DNA of 64,000 nucleotides, taken from positions 359,566 to 423,565 of the forward strand of contig NZ_VORT01000002.1 in assembly GCF_007997155.1 (NCBI RefSeq). Direction: 5' to 3'. The translations under genes and the position numbers were made by a program. This DNA is from Aequorivita antarctica (GTDB taxonomy: Bacteria; Bacteroidota; Bacteroidia; Flavobacteriales; Flavobacteriaceae). This document shows, in pieces, positions 42,602 through 52,447 of the stretch; the first letter of the stretch is position 1, and the number at the start of each line of letters is the position of its first letter. The notes under the pieces are model-generated. The model was not told where the DNA came from. It searched no databases and saw only the letters and a program-made list of their open reading frames with translations.

Positions 42602-44164
42602 TTATTTCGCTATGTTAACCGCGCGTGTTTCGCGTATAACGGTCACTTTCACTTGACCAGGATAGGTCATATCTGTTTGTATTTTCTGCGAAATTTCAAA
42701 AGATAGTTGTGCCGCTTTTTCATCACTTACCTTATCGCTTTCAACCATCACGCGTAGTTCACGTCCTGCTTGAATTGCATAAGCTTTATTTACACCACCA
42801 AATCCAAAGGCAATATCTTCTAAATCCTTCAAACGCTGAATGTATGAATCTAAAACCTGACGTCTTGCTCCAGGTCTAGCACCGCTAATGGCATCACAAA
42901 CCTGAACAATTGGAGACAATAATCCCGTCATTTCAATCTCGTCGTGGTGAGCCCCAATGGCGTTACACACTTCTGGCTTTTCGCCATATTTCTCAGCCCA
43001 TTGCATTCCTAAAAGTGCGTGAGGCATTTCGGTTTCCATTTCTGGTACTTTCCCTATATCGTGAAGCAAGCCTGCTCGTTTTGCCAGTTTGGCGTTCAAA
43101 CCAAGTTCTGCAGCCATTACGCCGCAAAGTCTTGCAACCTCGCGAGAGTGATGTAAAAGGTTTTGACCGTAAGACGAACGATATTTCATACGTCCCACCG
43201 CTTTTATAAGCTCAGGGTGCAGACCGTGTATTCCTAATTCAATAACGGTTCTTTTACCAACTTCAATAATTTCTTCCTCTATTTGTTTGGTGGTTTTTTG
43301 AACCACTTCCTCAATACGTGCCGGGTGAATACGGCCATCTGTAACCAATTTATGTAAAGATAAACGTGCAATTTCTCTTCTTACGGAATCAAAACAGGAA
43401 AGAATAATTGCTTCCGGAGTATCGTCAACAATAATCTCAACGCCTGTTGCTGCCTCAATGGCACGGATGTTTCGTCCTTCACGACCAATAATTCTACCTT
43501 TAACGTCATCACTTTCAAGATTGAAAACTGAAACACAGTTTTCAACGGCCTCTTCCGTTCCTATACGTTGAATGGTATTGATAATAATCTTTTTGGCTTC
43601 TTGATGCGCGGTCATTTTAGCTTCTTCCATAGAAGTTTGCACAAAGGCCATAGCCTGTGTTTTAGCTTCGTCTTTCATACTTTCCATCAACTGTGACTTC
43701 GCATCTTCTGCGGATAGACTGCTGATTACTTCTAGTTGCTCAACTTGGCTGCGATGCATTTTCTCTACCTCGCTTTGCTTTTTTTCAAGTATTGAAATCC
43801 TATCGTTGTAATCGGTTTGTTTTTCTTCTAGATCGGTATTTAGCTTTTTCGTTTTTGCGAGTTCGCTTGAAATCTGTGATTCTTTGTCGCGAGCTCTCTT
43901 TTCAGTTTCTGAAATCTTTTTTTCGCGATTCAATATTACTTTTTCATGCTCTGCCTTCAGTTCCAAAAACTTCTCTTTGGCTTGAAGTATCTTATCTTTT
44001 TTAATCGTTTCAGCTTCAGATTTCGCCTCTTTTAGTATTGATAATGCGCTCTTTTTTGCTCTTGTTATAAGCTGGGATGCGTTGTTTCGCTCCAGTATTT
44101 TTGCAATAAAAAAACCAATCGCAATACCAACGATGGCACTAATTATAATAGTTATGATGTCCAT
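42602..44164 (-). CDS. rny: Ribonuclease Y
   Basis: Membrane-anchored endoribonuclease that starts mRNA decay. The 520 residues have an N-terminal helix ([18 protein letters not shown]), a long coiled coil (about 30-205), a KH RNA-binding domain ([19 protein letters not shown]), and an HD catalytic domain ([13 protein letters not shown]). The same order is diagnostic of the family. It is followed on its 5' side by the 6S-like RNA and zapA. Confidence 0.95.
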   Translation of the reverse strand: MDIITIIISAIVGIAIGFFIAKILERNNASQLITRAKKSALSILKEAKSEAETIKKDKILQAKEKFLELKAEHEKVILNREKKISETEKRARDKESQISSELAKTKKLNTDLEEKQTDYNDRISILEKKQSEVEKMHRSQVEQLEVISSLSAEDAKSQLMESMKDEAKTQAMAFVQTSMEEAKMTAHQEAKKIIINTIQRIGTEEAVENCVSVFNLESDDVKGRIIGREGRNIRAIEAATGVEIIVDDTPEAIILSCFDSVRREIARLSLHKLVTDGRIHPARIEEVVQKTTKQIEEEIIEVGKRTVIELGIHGLHPELIKAVGRMKYRSSYGQNLLHHSREVARLCGVMAAELGLNAKLAKRAGLLHDIGKVPEMETEMPHALLGMQWAEKYGEKPEVCNAIGAHHDEIEMTGLLSPIVQVCDAISGARPGARRQVLDSYIQRLKDLEDIAFGFGGVNKAYAIQAGRELRVMVESDKVSDEKAAQLSFEISQKIQTDMTYPGQVKVTVIRETRAVNIAK

Positions 44165-44185
44165 TTTTCGTTGAATTATATGTAT

Positions 44186-44353
44186 AAAAAAAGCCTACAT
44201 CAATATTGTTATTTTGAATAAACTCCTTAAAAAAAAGTTTAGGGTTAATAAGCTGGTCAAGTATCCGCTCGAAGACGGCTCGCTTTTACAACTTCAACTC
44301 ACCCTTTTTAAAGAATTCCTGTTGAGTTTACCAAAATTAGTATTAATGTAGGC
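44186..44353 (-). ncRNA. ssrS: 6S RNA (6S-Flavo type)
   Basis: Between zapA and rny, on their strand, the ends GCCTACATTAATACTA (5') and its partner ending ATTGATGTAGGC (3') form a long closing stem of some 14 bp with one or two mismatches, and the 3' end runs into seven T. The interior, about 130 nt, can form further hairpins and a central bubble. Size (about 165 nt), shape, terminator and position next to zapA agree with the 6S-Flavo family, a proposed 6S RNA of Bacteroidota that binds RNA polymerase. The assignment rests on shape and synteny, not on a model search. Confidence 0.78.
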
Positions 44354-44378
44354 AGTACCTTATTTAATTAAAAGAACG

Positions 44379-44669
44379 TTATGATAGCTGCTCCTGCAGT
44401 AAAAGATCCAAAGCTTTGAGCTTTTCTTCTGTTTCCTGCGTATCGCTTGATGTATCAATTTGTTTTTGCTCTACCTGGGCGGCAAACTGGAGGGCACACA
44501 TGGCCAATACATCCTGTTTGTCGCGGACGGCATAACTTTTCTCGAACTTTTTAATCATTTCTTCTATCTTTTTTGTGGCCAAACGCAATCCTTCTTCCTG
44601 TGAAGGGTTGATGTTCAGGGGGTAAACCCTGTCCGCAATTGATAGCTTTATTTTTAATGGTTCGGGCAT
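44379..44669 (-). CDS. zapA: Cell division protein ZapA
   Basis: Small FtsZ-ring stabiliser. The 96 residues (ATG 44669, MPEPLKIKLSIADRVYPLN) show the ZapA N-terminal domain and the dimerising helix LATKKIEEMIKKFEKSYAV, with KQDVLAMCALQFAAQVE in the coiled-coil part. An upstream in-frame ATG at 44711 overlaps the preceding gene and is less likely. It is downstream of a 96-residue coiled-coil gene and upstream of the 6S-like RNA. Confidence 0.9.
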   Translation of the reverse strand: MPEPLKIKLSIADRVYPLNINPSQEEGLRLATKKIEEMIKKFEKSYAVRDKQDVLAMCALQFAAQVEQKQIDTSSDTQETEEKLKALDLLLQEQLS

Positions 44670-44679
44670 TGTTATATTT

Positions 44680-44970
44680 TTATTCGGAAAGCTGCGTAAT
44701 ACATTGGTCAATTTCCCGAACTAGAGCGTTTATCTTGAGTTTAGTTTCTCGTTTATGCTGGTCGCTGCCAAGCATTGAATTTGCCAGTTTTAATGAGTTG
44801 CATTTATCGACCCAAACTTCAATTTCATTTTCAAATTGTAGCTGTTTCGATTTTAAAACGGTGAGTTCTTCTTCCAATTCCGCATTAGCTTTTTTAAGTT
44901 TTTCGTGCTTGTTAAGCAGTGCGCCAATCCTATGTTCAAGAGAATCAACTATTTCAGAAAGATTACTCAT
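44680..44970 (-). CDS. ZapB-like coiled-coil protein
   Basis: A 96-residue protein, almost wholly helical: LEHRIGALLNKHEKLKKANAEL, here in shorter form, is a heptad-rich coiled coil, then CNSLKLANSMLGSDQHKRET and a final helix INALVREIDQCITQ. It is 10 nt upstream of zapA and probably cotranscribed, and such a pair is conserved in flavobacteria. A ZapB-like role at the division ring is inferred from context and shape; there is no sequence proof. Confidence 0.75.
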   Translation of the reverse strand: MSNLSEIVDSLEHRIGALLNKHEKLKKANAELEEELTVLKSKQLQFENEIEVWVDKCNSLKLANSMLGSDQHKRETKLKINALVREIDQCITQLSE

Positions 44971-45120
44971 TAAAATCTGTGTTCAATACTTCTTTCACAA
45001 AGTTAGCATACCATCCCTAATAAGCAAGCAGTTTTCTATTATTTTTTGTATTATTGAAAAATTGTACAATAAATCATTCCCTCTCCCCTTTAAGTAATAG
45101 CGTATTCTTATTTTTACACT

Positions 45121-46812
45121 ATGAAGAAATTTTTATTATTGCTCCTGCTTTTTAGTGGGTTTGCATACAGTCAAGATAGTATCTCTAAAGATTATTTTTC
45201 TAACCCATTGGATATCAATATGGTCCTTGCAGGCAATTTTGGCGAAATGCGCGCCAACCATTTTCACAGTGGTTTAGACATTAAAACGGAACAACGGGAA
45301 GGGCTTCCTGTTTACGCCCCAGCAGATGGTTACGTAAGTCGAATACAAGTACAACACTACGGCTACGGAAAAGCGCTCTATATTCTTCATCCTAACGGAT
45401 ACACCACTGTTTATGGACACTTGCGAAGTTATGCCGGTGATATTGAAAAATATGTGAAAGATACACAATACAAAAAGGAGACTTTTGAAGTAGAGCTTTT
45501 CCCCGACAAAACGCTTTTGCCAGTTAAAAAGGGAGACATAATAGCCTATTCCGGAAATACTGGCGGTAGTGGCGGCCCGCATTTACATTTCGAGATTCGA
45601 GATTCTTCTCAAAGACCTATGAATCCACTTCTCTTTGGAATTGAAATACCCGATTCAAAAACGCCCATTGTAAGTGCTGTTTTTGCATACCCCATGGGCG
45701 AGGATGCACACGTAAACCAAAGCCAAAATCGCACAAAACTTAGAATGATTAAGCAAAAGGACGGCAACTATAAAACTGAAGACCTAACAGCTTATGGCAA
45801 AATTGGTTTCGGAATAACTACTTACGACCAGCAAAATGGAGCTTCAAACAAAAATGGTTCCTATAAAATTGGAACGAGGTTCAATGGCACTGAAAAGTTT
45901 GAAGTACTCTTCAATAAATTCGCTTTTTCTGAAACACGCTACTTGAATCGATATACAGACTACAATTATTACGAAACCAATAAAAGTATGGTCCAAAAAC
46001 TTTTCAGGGAAGCAAACAATCCTTTAAGTATCATTACAAAGGAAGACGATAATGGTTTTATAACCGTCCAAGACAGCCTCGCGTCAATTTACACTATAGA
46101 AGTTCAAGATTATAAAGGAAATACAATGCAGATTTCAATTCCTATTGAAGGCAAGAAACTGGAGATATTAGATCTAAAAAAAGTGGAAAAAACAGACGAT
46201 TATATTTATGCAGACCACGCCACGTCAATAACCAAAGGCAAATTCAGCATTTACATCCCTGCCAATAGTTTATATGAAGACACTTATTTGGATATAAAAG
46301 ATGAAGGCGATATTTTAAAGTTTCACGAAGATTTGATTCCTATACACAGCAACATTTCAATCACTGCCGATATTTCAAACTATAATGAACTGGATAAAGA
46401 CAAACTTTATATTGGAAGACTTAATTATAAAGGACTTCCATATTACACTTCCACTACCCGTAATGGCGACAAAATAACAGCGAAAACCAGAACATTTGGA
46501 AGCTACACGGTTGCTATAGACACCACTGAGCCAAAAATAAAGCCTGTAAATTTTGCTGAAGGAAAATGGATTAGCAACCAAAATTTTCTGAACGTGAAGA
46601 TAACAGACGATCTGAGCGGTATCAGTTCCTATAGGGGAACCATCAATGGAAAATTCATTTTGATGGAATATGATTACAAAAAAGACGTTCTAACTTATAA
46701 TTTTAATGATAATATAAATTTGGAAACTGAAAACAATTTCAAACTTATAGTAATAGATAATGTTGGAAATAGTGCTACATTTGAAGCAAAATTTTTCAGA
46801 AAACAACCCTAA
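45121..46812 (+). CDS. M23-family metallopeptidase (secreted)
   Basis: A 563-residue secreted protein with signal peptide KKFLLLLLLFSGFAYS. Residues about 40-170 form the M23/LytM domain: NHFHSGLDIKT (zinc His and Asp), VYGHLRSYAGD and GGPHLHFEIRD (His-x-His). All zinc ligands are present, so it could cleave peptidoglycan cross-links. The C-terminal 350 residues are beta-rich and of unknown role. The stop is 3 nt from the start of the TonB receptor gene; the two are probably cotranscribed. Confidence 0.9.
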   Translation: MKKFLLLLLLFSGFAYSQDSISKDYFSNPLDINMVLAGNFGEMRANHFHSGLDIKTEQREGLPVYAPADGYVSRIQVQHYGYGKALYILHPNGYTTVYGHLRSYAGDIEKYVKDTQYKKETFEVELFPDKTLLPVKKGDIIAYSGNTGGSGGPHLHFEIRDSSQRPMNPLLFGIEIPDSKTPIVSAVFAYPMGEDAHVNQSQNRTKLRMIKQKDGNYKTEDLTAYGKIGFGITTYDQQNGASNKNGSYKIGTRFNGTEKFEVLFNKFAFSETRYLNRYTDYNYYETNKSMVQKLFREANNPLSIITKEDDNGFITVQDSLASIYTIEVQDYKGNTMQISIPIEGKKLEILDLKKVEKTDDYIYADHATSITKGKFSIYIPANSLYEDTYLDIKDEGDILKFHEDLIPIHSNISITADISNYNELDKDKLYIGRLNYKGLPYYTSTTRNGDKITAKTRTFGSYTVAIDTTEPKIKPVNFAEGKWISNQNFLNVKITDDLSGISSYRGTINGKFILMEYDYKKDVLTYNFNDNINLETENNFKLIVIDNVGNSATFEAKFFRKQP

Positions 46813-46815
46813 CCC

Positions 46816-49281
46816 TTGCTTTTGAAAACAATCAAACTCCCACTTACACTCCTTTTCTTTTTCTTTGCAACCGTTGTGTTTGCTCAAAAAGCCGTTATTA
46901 AAGGAATTATTCTTGACGAAAATAACATACCCGTTTACGGGGCCAATGTAACTTATAATGACACTGGAACCATTTCAGATTTTAATGGGTTTTATTTGTT
47001 GGAAATCCCTTCCAAAGAAGATGTAACTATTACTTTTTCACACCTTAGCCATAAAAAAGTACAGATAACCGTAAACCTTTCGCCCAACGAAGATTATGAG
47101 CTCAATCCAGTGATGAATACCACTATTGAGCAAATAAGCGAGGTGATTATTACTGGTCGGGAAAACAAACGTGTGGAAGGCGTTACAACCATTTCACCCG
47201 AAGTAATTCGCAAGATGGTAGGCGCCAACGCTGGTGTTGAAAACCTCTTAAAATCACTTCCCGGAGTTAATGGAAATGACGAATTGAGTACACAATACGC
47301 TGTGCGTGGTGGAAACTATGACGAAAATCTTGTTTACGTAAACGAAATTGAAGTATATCGCCCCTTCCTTATCAGAAGTGGTCAACAGGAAGGCCTAAGC
47401 TTTGTAAATAGTGATCTTACCAGCAATGTGGACTTTTCGGCTGGAGGTTTTCAGGCAAAATATGGAGATAAACTCTCCTCGGTTTTGGACATTACTTACC
47501 GCAGACCAGTTGATTTTGGCGCAACTATAGATGCAAGTCTTTTGGGAGCTAGCGGTTCTGTGGAAGGTATTTCAAAAAATGGACGCCTTTCCGGAATTTT
47601 AGGAATCCGCTATCGCGACAACAGTCTTTTGGTAAACGCCAAAGAGACCGAAACCAACTATCGCCCAAAGTTTGCAGATGCACAAACCTATCTAACTTAT
47701 AAATTTAGCAATAAATTTGAATTGAGCTTTTTGGGGAATGTCTCCATCAATGAATACAATTACAGACCCTTAACCAGACAAACAAACTTCGGAACCATTA
47801 CAGACCCTATCGCACTGCTTGTGTTTTATGAAGGTCGTGAAGAAGACCGCTACAACACCTATTTTGGTGCTTTAAAATCTACTTGGGTTGTTTCAGATAA
47901 TTATACCGCAAAATTTATCGCCTCTCTTTACCAAACTACCGAACAGGAATATTATGACATTCTTGCCGAGTACCGTTTGGGTGAAGTTAATACAGAAATT
48001 GGAAGCCAAGACCTAGGTACAGTAGAATTTACCCGTGGTATAGGTAGTCAACTCACACACGCCCGTAATGATTTGGATGCCTTAATCCTTAATTTAGAAC
48101 ACAAAGGGAACTTAGCCATTGAAGACAATAATATTGAATACGGCATCAAATATACCCGTGAGGATATCCGCGATCGTGTTCAGGAATATGAAATTATTGA
48201 CTCAGCAGGGTTTTCTATCCGTCCTCCAATATTTCCTCCAAACAACCAACCATACGAAGCAGACGCTTCGCCTATTGTACCTTACACAAACGTTCGTGCA
48301 CTCAACGATACACAGATTGACCGAATTTCAGGATATGCACAATGGAGCCGAAAAACAAGCCTTGGAAACAGTGATCTTTGGCTGAATGCTGGTGTTCGCG
48401 CACACAATTGGACTGTAAGCGGGAAAGATATAAGCAGCACTACGCAAACTGTATTCAGCCCTCGCGCTCAGATTGCTATAAAGCCTGACTGGGAAATGGA
48501 TATGCTTTTCCGTCTTTCAGGTGGCGTGTATCATCAACCTCCTTTTTATAGAGAATTGCGCGATTCTTCTGGAACAGTTCGCCCTGGTGTGAAAGCTCAG
48601 AAATCCATTCACATTGTTTTCGGAAACGATTATAGTTTCAAAATGTGGGACCGTGAGTTTCGTTTGAATTCTGAACTGTATTACAAGCATATAACCGACG
48701 TAAACCCATATACTCTGGAAAACGTCCGTATTCGTTACCGAGCTACAAACAACGCTATTGCTTATTCCTACGGACTCGATTTGCGTTTGGCAGGAGAGTT
48801 TGTTCCCGGCACGGAAAGTTGGTTGAGCTTTGGGTATTTAAAGACCGAAGAAAACATTGACGATCGCGGCTATATCTTCCGCCCTACAGATCAACGTTTG
48901 AAGTTTGGAATGTTGTTTCAAGATTACGTGAAGGTGATTCCTTCCCTTAAAATGTATTTAAACCTTACTTATAATACTGGTTTACCCGGTGGATCGCCCA
49001 GTTATGCAGATCCATACAATTACCAAACGCGCCTGCCAGACTACAAACGAGCCGATCTTGGTGTGAGTTACGTAATTATAGACGATACTAAATTAAGAGA
49101 TAGCGGTTGGTTAAAAGCTTTTAAGGAACTTAGTATTGGCGCGGAAATATTCAACATTTTTGATGTGCAAAACTCAATCACCAATACTTTTGTGAGAGAT
49201 GTTTATACCAAAGTTCAATATGCAATTCCAAACTATTTGACGCCTCGTGTTTTTAACGTTAGACTTACTGCGAAGTTTTAA
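46816..49281 (+). CDS. TonB-dependent outer-membrane receptor
   Basis: An 821-residue receptor. It starts at a TTG (46816 or 46822); no ATG is available near the signal peptide KLPLTLLFFFFATVVFAQ. After it come a carboxypeptidase-regulatory-like domain (about 26-110), a plug with LLKSLPGVNGNDELSTQYAV and RGGNYDENLVYVNEIEV, and a 22-strand barrel ending VFNVRLTAKF. The substrate is unknown; the plug type is common in Bacteroidota. The coupled M23 peptidase may open the wall or envelope for it. Confidence 0.9.
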   Translation: MLLKTIKLPLTLLFFFFATVVFAQKAVIKGIILDENNIPVYGANVTYNDTGTISDFNGFYLLEIPSKEDVTITFSHLSHKKVQITVNLSPNEDYELNPVMNTTIEQISEVIITGRENKRVEGVTTISPEVIRKMVGANAGVENLLKSLPGVNGNDELSTQYAVRGGNYDENLVYVNEIEVYRPFLIRSGQQEGLSFVNSDLTSNVDFSAGGFQAKYGDKLSSVLDITYRRPVDFGATIDASLLGASGSVEGISKNGRLSGILGIRYRDNSLLVNAKETETNYRPKFADAQTYLTYKFSNKFELSFLGNVSINEYNYRPLTRQTNFGTITDPIALLVFYEGREEDRYNTYFGALKSTWVVSDNYTAKFIASLYQTTEQEYYDILAEYRLGEVNTEIGSQDLGTVEFTRGIGSQLTHARNDLDALILNLEHKGNLAIEDNNIEYGIKYTREDIRDRVQEYEIIDSAGFSIRPPIFPPNNQPYEADASPIVPYTNVRALNDTQIDRISGYAQWSRKTSLGNSDLWLNAGVRAHNWTVSGKDISSTTQTVFSPRAQIAIKPDWEMDMLFRLSGGVYHQPPFYRELRDSSGTVRPGVKAQKSIHIVFGNDYSFKMWDREFRLNSELYYKHITDVNPYTLENVRIRYRATNNAIAYSYGLDLRLAGEFVPGTESWLSFGYLKTEENIDDRGYIFRPTDQRLKFGMLFQDYVKVIPSLKMYLNLTYNTGLPGGSPSYADPYNYQTRLPDYKRADLGVSYVIIDDTKLRDSGWLKAFKELSIGAEIFNIFDVQNSITNTFVRDVYTKVQYAIPNYLTPRVFNVRLTAKF

Positions 49282-49290
49282 TAAAAAAAA

Positions 49291-49974
49291 TCAGCAGCTA
49301 GAGCATCCCCCTGCATCATATTGCGTAAACATTTCATCAGGATTGTCGTTTGATAGCAAAAGAATGTATGAGTTATATCTGTAATCTGATGTTGCTCCCA
49401 GAATTATATCTATTTGTTTATCACCATTCAAATCACCGATCCAATATAAAGTCACACCGCCTTCAAAACCGCCTCCGCTCCAAGCTCCAATTGAATCTAA
49501 AGAAAAAACGAGGCTGTCTTTGTTTTTAAGGACAATACGAAGCTCATAATTGTCCAATCCCTCAAAATAAGGAAATTCGTTATTTTCATTTTTAACTAAG
49601 TCCCCTTTTGCAAATATATAATATGAATTGCTACTCTTTCCATCCGCTTCTTCAATACTAAAATAAAGATGATCACCCGGAAAAATCATCCTATCAATCC
49701 ATTTACCAACTACCGGACTTTCTTCAAAAGCCAAACCTTTTAAAAGGAATTTTGGCTTTCTTGAATCCGATTCATTATATTTTTCAACATAATAATAATT
49801 TTGATAGTATTTCTCTATTTCAAAAAACGACCAATAAGTGTACAGTTTGTTTTTTTTAACTTCACTCATCACTTCGTCCATACATTCAGGGTGCAGGAAA
49901 GAAATAGTTTTATCGCTTTGTGAAAAAGCTATTTGAAATACAAACAGTATTGGAAGTAAGAATAGTTTTTTCAT
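49291..49974 (-). CDS. Secreted protein of unknown function
   Basis: A 227-residue secreted protein, signal peptide KKLFLLPILFVFQIAFSQ. The only recognisable part is IGDLNGDKQIDIILG (near 187), an FG-GAP/EF-hand-like calcium loop, followed by strands YNSYILLLS. It ends in GGCSSC, two cysteines that may bind metal or form a disulfide. It faces the TonB receptor tail to tail with 9 nt between stops, and there is no terminator in that gap. Confidence 0.75.
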   Translation of the reverse strand: MKKLFLLPILFVFQIAFSQSDKTISFLHPECMDEVMSEVKKNKLYTYWSFFEIEKYYQNYYYVEKYNESDSRKPKFLLKGLAFEESPVVGKWIDRMIFPGDHLYFSIEEADGKSSNSYYIFAKGDLVKNENNEFPYFEGLDNYELRIVLKNKDSLVFSLDSIGAWSGGGFEGGVTLYWIGDLNGDKQIDIILGATSDYRYNSYILLLSNDNPDEMFTQYDAGGCSSC

Positions 49975-50030
49975 AAAACAATTATTAATTGATGATGAGC
50001 TCCTTTAGATCGGTCAGTATCCAAAGAGAA

Positions 50031-50074
50031 AACTTTGTGAGCTTTGTGAAATACTTGGTGAACTTTGTGGTTAA
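50031..50074. repeat. Degenerate CTTTGTG tandem repeat
   Basis: AACTTTGTG, AGCTTTGTG, ACTTGGTG and AACTTTGTG follow one another in the gap upstream of the secreted protein gene. Simple decaying repeat with no evident function. Confidence 0.6.
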
Positions 50075-50098
50075 ATAATGTAAACTCAGCGCCAAATC

Positions 50099-50123
50099 TG
50101 TCACACTGAGCCTGTCGAAGTGC
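50099..50123. repeat. Dispersed repeat (GCACTTCGACAGGCTCAGTG type)
   Basis: The complement reads GCACTTCGACAGGCTCAGTG then TGACA. Two more copies occur at 52354 and 52399. Similar short repeats are scattered in Bacteroidota genomes, always between genes. Confidence 0.8.
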
Positions 50124-50127
50124 CTAA

Positions 50128-51285
50128 TTAGCCGACCCCGTTATCAATAAACTCCTTCAGCACACCCACCACATAATCTACTTCTTCTTTTTTATTGAAA
50201 CTGGAAAAGGAAAAACGGATGGAAGGTTTGCTTAAATCTTCATCGGAAAGAATTTCATTTAAAACGTGCGAACCCCCTTCTGCCCCACTTTGGCAGGCGC
50301 TTCCTTTTGAGCAGGCAATTCCTTTTAGGTCTAACTGAAACAAAAGTAGCATCGCTTTTTCTGCAGAAATGGGCAGACAAACATTCAACAACGTATACGT
50401 ACTTTGTTCATTATCTCCACAACCGCCGTTAAACTTCACATTTGGAAAATTTGACGAAAGCTGCTCTTTAAAATATTCTTTCAGTCCAGTGATATAGTTT
50501 CGTTCTTTTTCAAGATTTTGATAGGAAATTTTTAGGGCTTCTGCCATTCCAGCTATTGCATAGACCGCTTCCGTGCCAGCCCGCAATCCGCGTTCTTGTT
50601 CCCCTCCGTGTATTAAAGCCCGAAGGCCAGAGTTTTTTCGTATAAATGCAAAGCCAGCGCCTTTTGGCCCGTGAAACTTATGTGCTGCAGCAGCTGCAAA
50701 ATCTATAGGTATTTCCTTAAAATCAAGTTCAAAATGACCAACAGACTGTACGGTATCACTATGAAAAAGTGCGTTGTGCTCTTTGCAGAGAAGTGCAACT
50801 CGTTTCAAATCCAGAAGGTTTCCCACTTCATTGTTAACGTGCATCAAGCTTACCAAGGTTTTTTCAGTAGTATCTGCCAAAAGATTTTCCAAATGATCGT
50901 AATCTACATAACCACAGGCTGTCAAATTCACAAAATCCACCTGAACCTTGTACTCCTGTTGAAGCCAATCTAAGGTATGCAAGATCGCGTGATGCTCAAT
51001 ACGGCTGGAAATAATTCGTTTTACGCCCAGATCGCGCACCGCGCCATTGAGTATTAAGTTATCAGCTTCCGTCCCCCCAGAAGTGAAGATTATTTCACTT
51101 GCAGCAACATTCAAAAGCTTTGCTATTTCCTTTCGTGCATTTTCAAGTAATGATTTGGATGACCTACCGTAAGAGTGTGTAGATGAAGGATTTCCGTATT
51201 CTGTTTTTAAAACTTCAGTAATGCAATTAATCACTTCATCTCTTGGTTTCGTGGTAGCTGCACTATCAAAATATACTTTTTTCAT
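50128..51285 (-). CDS. Cysteine desulfurase
   Basis: A 385-residue PLP enzyme that removes sulfur from cysteine for Fe-S clusters or thio-cofactors (NifS/IscS-like group I). Markers: FDSAATTKPRDEV start, LMHVNNEVGN, HSDTVQSVGH, the PLP lysine in AAAAHKFHGPKGAGF, and the catalytic loop cysteine in SKGSACQSGAEGG. No iscU or sufU is next to it, so the recipient of the sulfur is unknown. Confidence 0.92.
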   Translation of the reverse strand: MKKVYFDSAATTKPRDEVINCITEVLKTEYGNPSSTHSYGRSSKSLLENARKEIAKLLNVAASEIIFTSGGTEADNLILNGAVRDLGVKRIISSRIEHHAILHTLDWLQQEYKVQVDFVNLTACGYVDYDHLENLLADTTEKTLVSLMHVNNEVGNLLDLKRVALLCKEHNALFHSDTVQSVGHFELDFKEIPIDFAAAAAHKFHGPKGAGFAFIRKNSGLRALIHGGEQERGLRAGTEAVYAIAGMAEALKISYQNLEKERNYITGLKEYFKEQLSSNFPNVKFNGGCGDNEQSTYTLLNVCLPISAEKAMLLLFQLDLKGIACSKGSACQSGAEGGSHVLNEILSDEDLSKPSIRFSFSSFNKKEEVDYVVGVLKEFIDNGVG

Positions 51286-51446
51286 TCAGCAATTATTTTT
51301 GTAAAATTGGGCTGTGACCGTATTCTATTTATGTAAATTCAACCCACTAATTTCGGTTCGCAAAAATACATATTAAAACAGTTTTGCTGGCGTTTCAGTT
51401 AAAAAGAAATGCGTTACTTTGTAGCTATAGATGATTTTTATACAAA

Positions 51447-52334
51447 ATGAAAAAAATTCTTTTCCTTTTTTTGGCAACTGTCCTTCTTCAAAGCTGTAAT
51501 GACGGCGATATTATTATAACCACTTTTAATTTTGACGATGCCGATCTGAAAACCTGTGGCGTTGCAGGCAACTATGTGTTTTACAAAGTAAACCCAGAAG
51601 CACTGGAAAGCCTTTCGCTAAGGCTAACAGTAACGGATAGCCTTTACAAAACGGAGGGTGTCAAACCATACATACTTAATGGCACCACCAATTTTGTGAA
51701 TTACCGAACCTATGACGGAGTTTTGGGCAACGACTACTTTTGTAGCATCATTCCGCCCACTTTGCCCAGAGTTAACGTAGATTATTTAGCTGCTTCGGGT
51801 ACTGCTGAATTCACCACTATTTTTGGATACGATGATAATGACGGCGTTCCAGCCGATAAGGAGTTTGACGGTGATACTGATGGGGATGGCCTTCTCAATC
51901 TATACGATGTGGATGACGACGGCGACAACGTGCCCACGGCACTTGAACTGGATATTCTAAATGCAGATGGCGACAACGATCCTTTCACAAATCCATTGGA
52001 CACAGATGGAAACGGGATACCCGATTACCTAGACCCTGATGACGATGGCGACGGCGTGCTTACCCGAGACGAAGACAAAGACGGGAATTTAGACCCCAGA
52101 AATGACGTTACAGATGCCAATGTAGGTGCAGACTACCTTAACGCAGCTGTAGCCGTTGATTATGACATAAACCAATACCGCCAGCACACCTATAAAATCA
52201 ATAAAAGCGTAAAAATTGTTCTGAAAAACTTGGTTTTGGTAAACGGCGAAGAAGAAATTACACAGGAGACGCTAAATATGGGAACCCTCACAAATGTGGA
52301 AACCATACCTAAAACCACCACGCCAGTGTTTTGA
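51447..52334 (+). CDS. Lipoprotein with calcium-binding aspartate-rich repeats
   Basis: A 295-residue lipoprotein (lipobox LLQSC). The mature protein has an N-terminal beta domain (about 20-130), then thrombospondin-type-3-like calcium loops (DDNDGVPADKEFDGDTDGDG, VDDDGDNVPT, DTDGNGIPDYLDPDDDGDG, DEDKDGNLDPRNDV; about 145-235) and a C-terminal beta region. It is divergent from the cysteine desulfurase. The calcium loops often act as linkers in secreted Bacteroidota proteins. Function is unknown. Confidence 0.82.
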   Translation: MKKILFLFLATVLLQSCNDGDIIITTFNFDDADLKTCGVAGNYVFYKVNPEALESLSLRLTVTDSLYKTEGVKPYILNGTTNFVNYRTYDGVLGNDYFCSIIPPTLPRVNVDYLAASGTAEFTTIFGYDDNDGVPADKEFDGDTDGDGLLNLYDVDDDGDNVPTALELDILNADGDNDPFTNPLDTDGNGIPDYLDPDDDGDGVLTRDEDKDGNLDPRNDVTDANVGADYLNAAVAVDYDINQYRQHTYKINKSVKIVLKNLVLVNGEEEITQETLNMGTLTNVETIPKTTTPVF

Positions 52335-52353
52335 TTTTGGGACTTGGGATTTG

Positions 52354-52378
52354 GCACTTCGACAAGCTCAGTGTGGCA
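52354..52378. repeat. Dispersed repeat, copy 2
   Basis: GCACTTCGACAAGCTCAGTG then TGGCA, two or three substitutions from copies 1 and 3. It is inside a 45-bp direct repeat (with GGGATTTG) continued at 52399. Confidence 0.8.
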
Positions 52379-52398
52379 GATTTAGGATTTGGGATTTG

Positions 52399-52423
52399 GC
52401 ACTTCGACAGGCTCAGTGTGACA
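52399..52423. repeat. Dispersed repeat, copy 3
   Basis: GCACTTCGACAGGCTCAGTG then TGACA; the copy is 45 nt after copy 2, so this gap holds a tandem duplication of a dispersed element. Confidence 0.8.
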
Positions 52424-52447
52424 AATTTGAGATTTAAAGAAAACATA

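Noticed and set aside
44379..44711. zapA start at 44711
   Set aside because: This start would overlap the coiled-coil gene, and ATG 44669 gives the family start.
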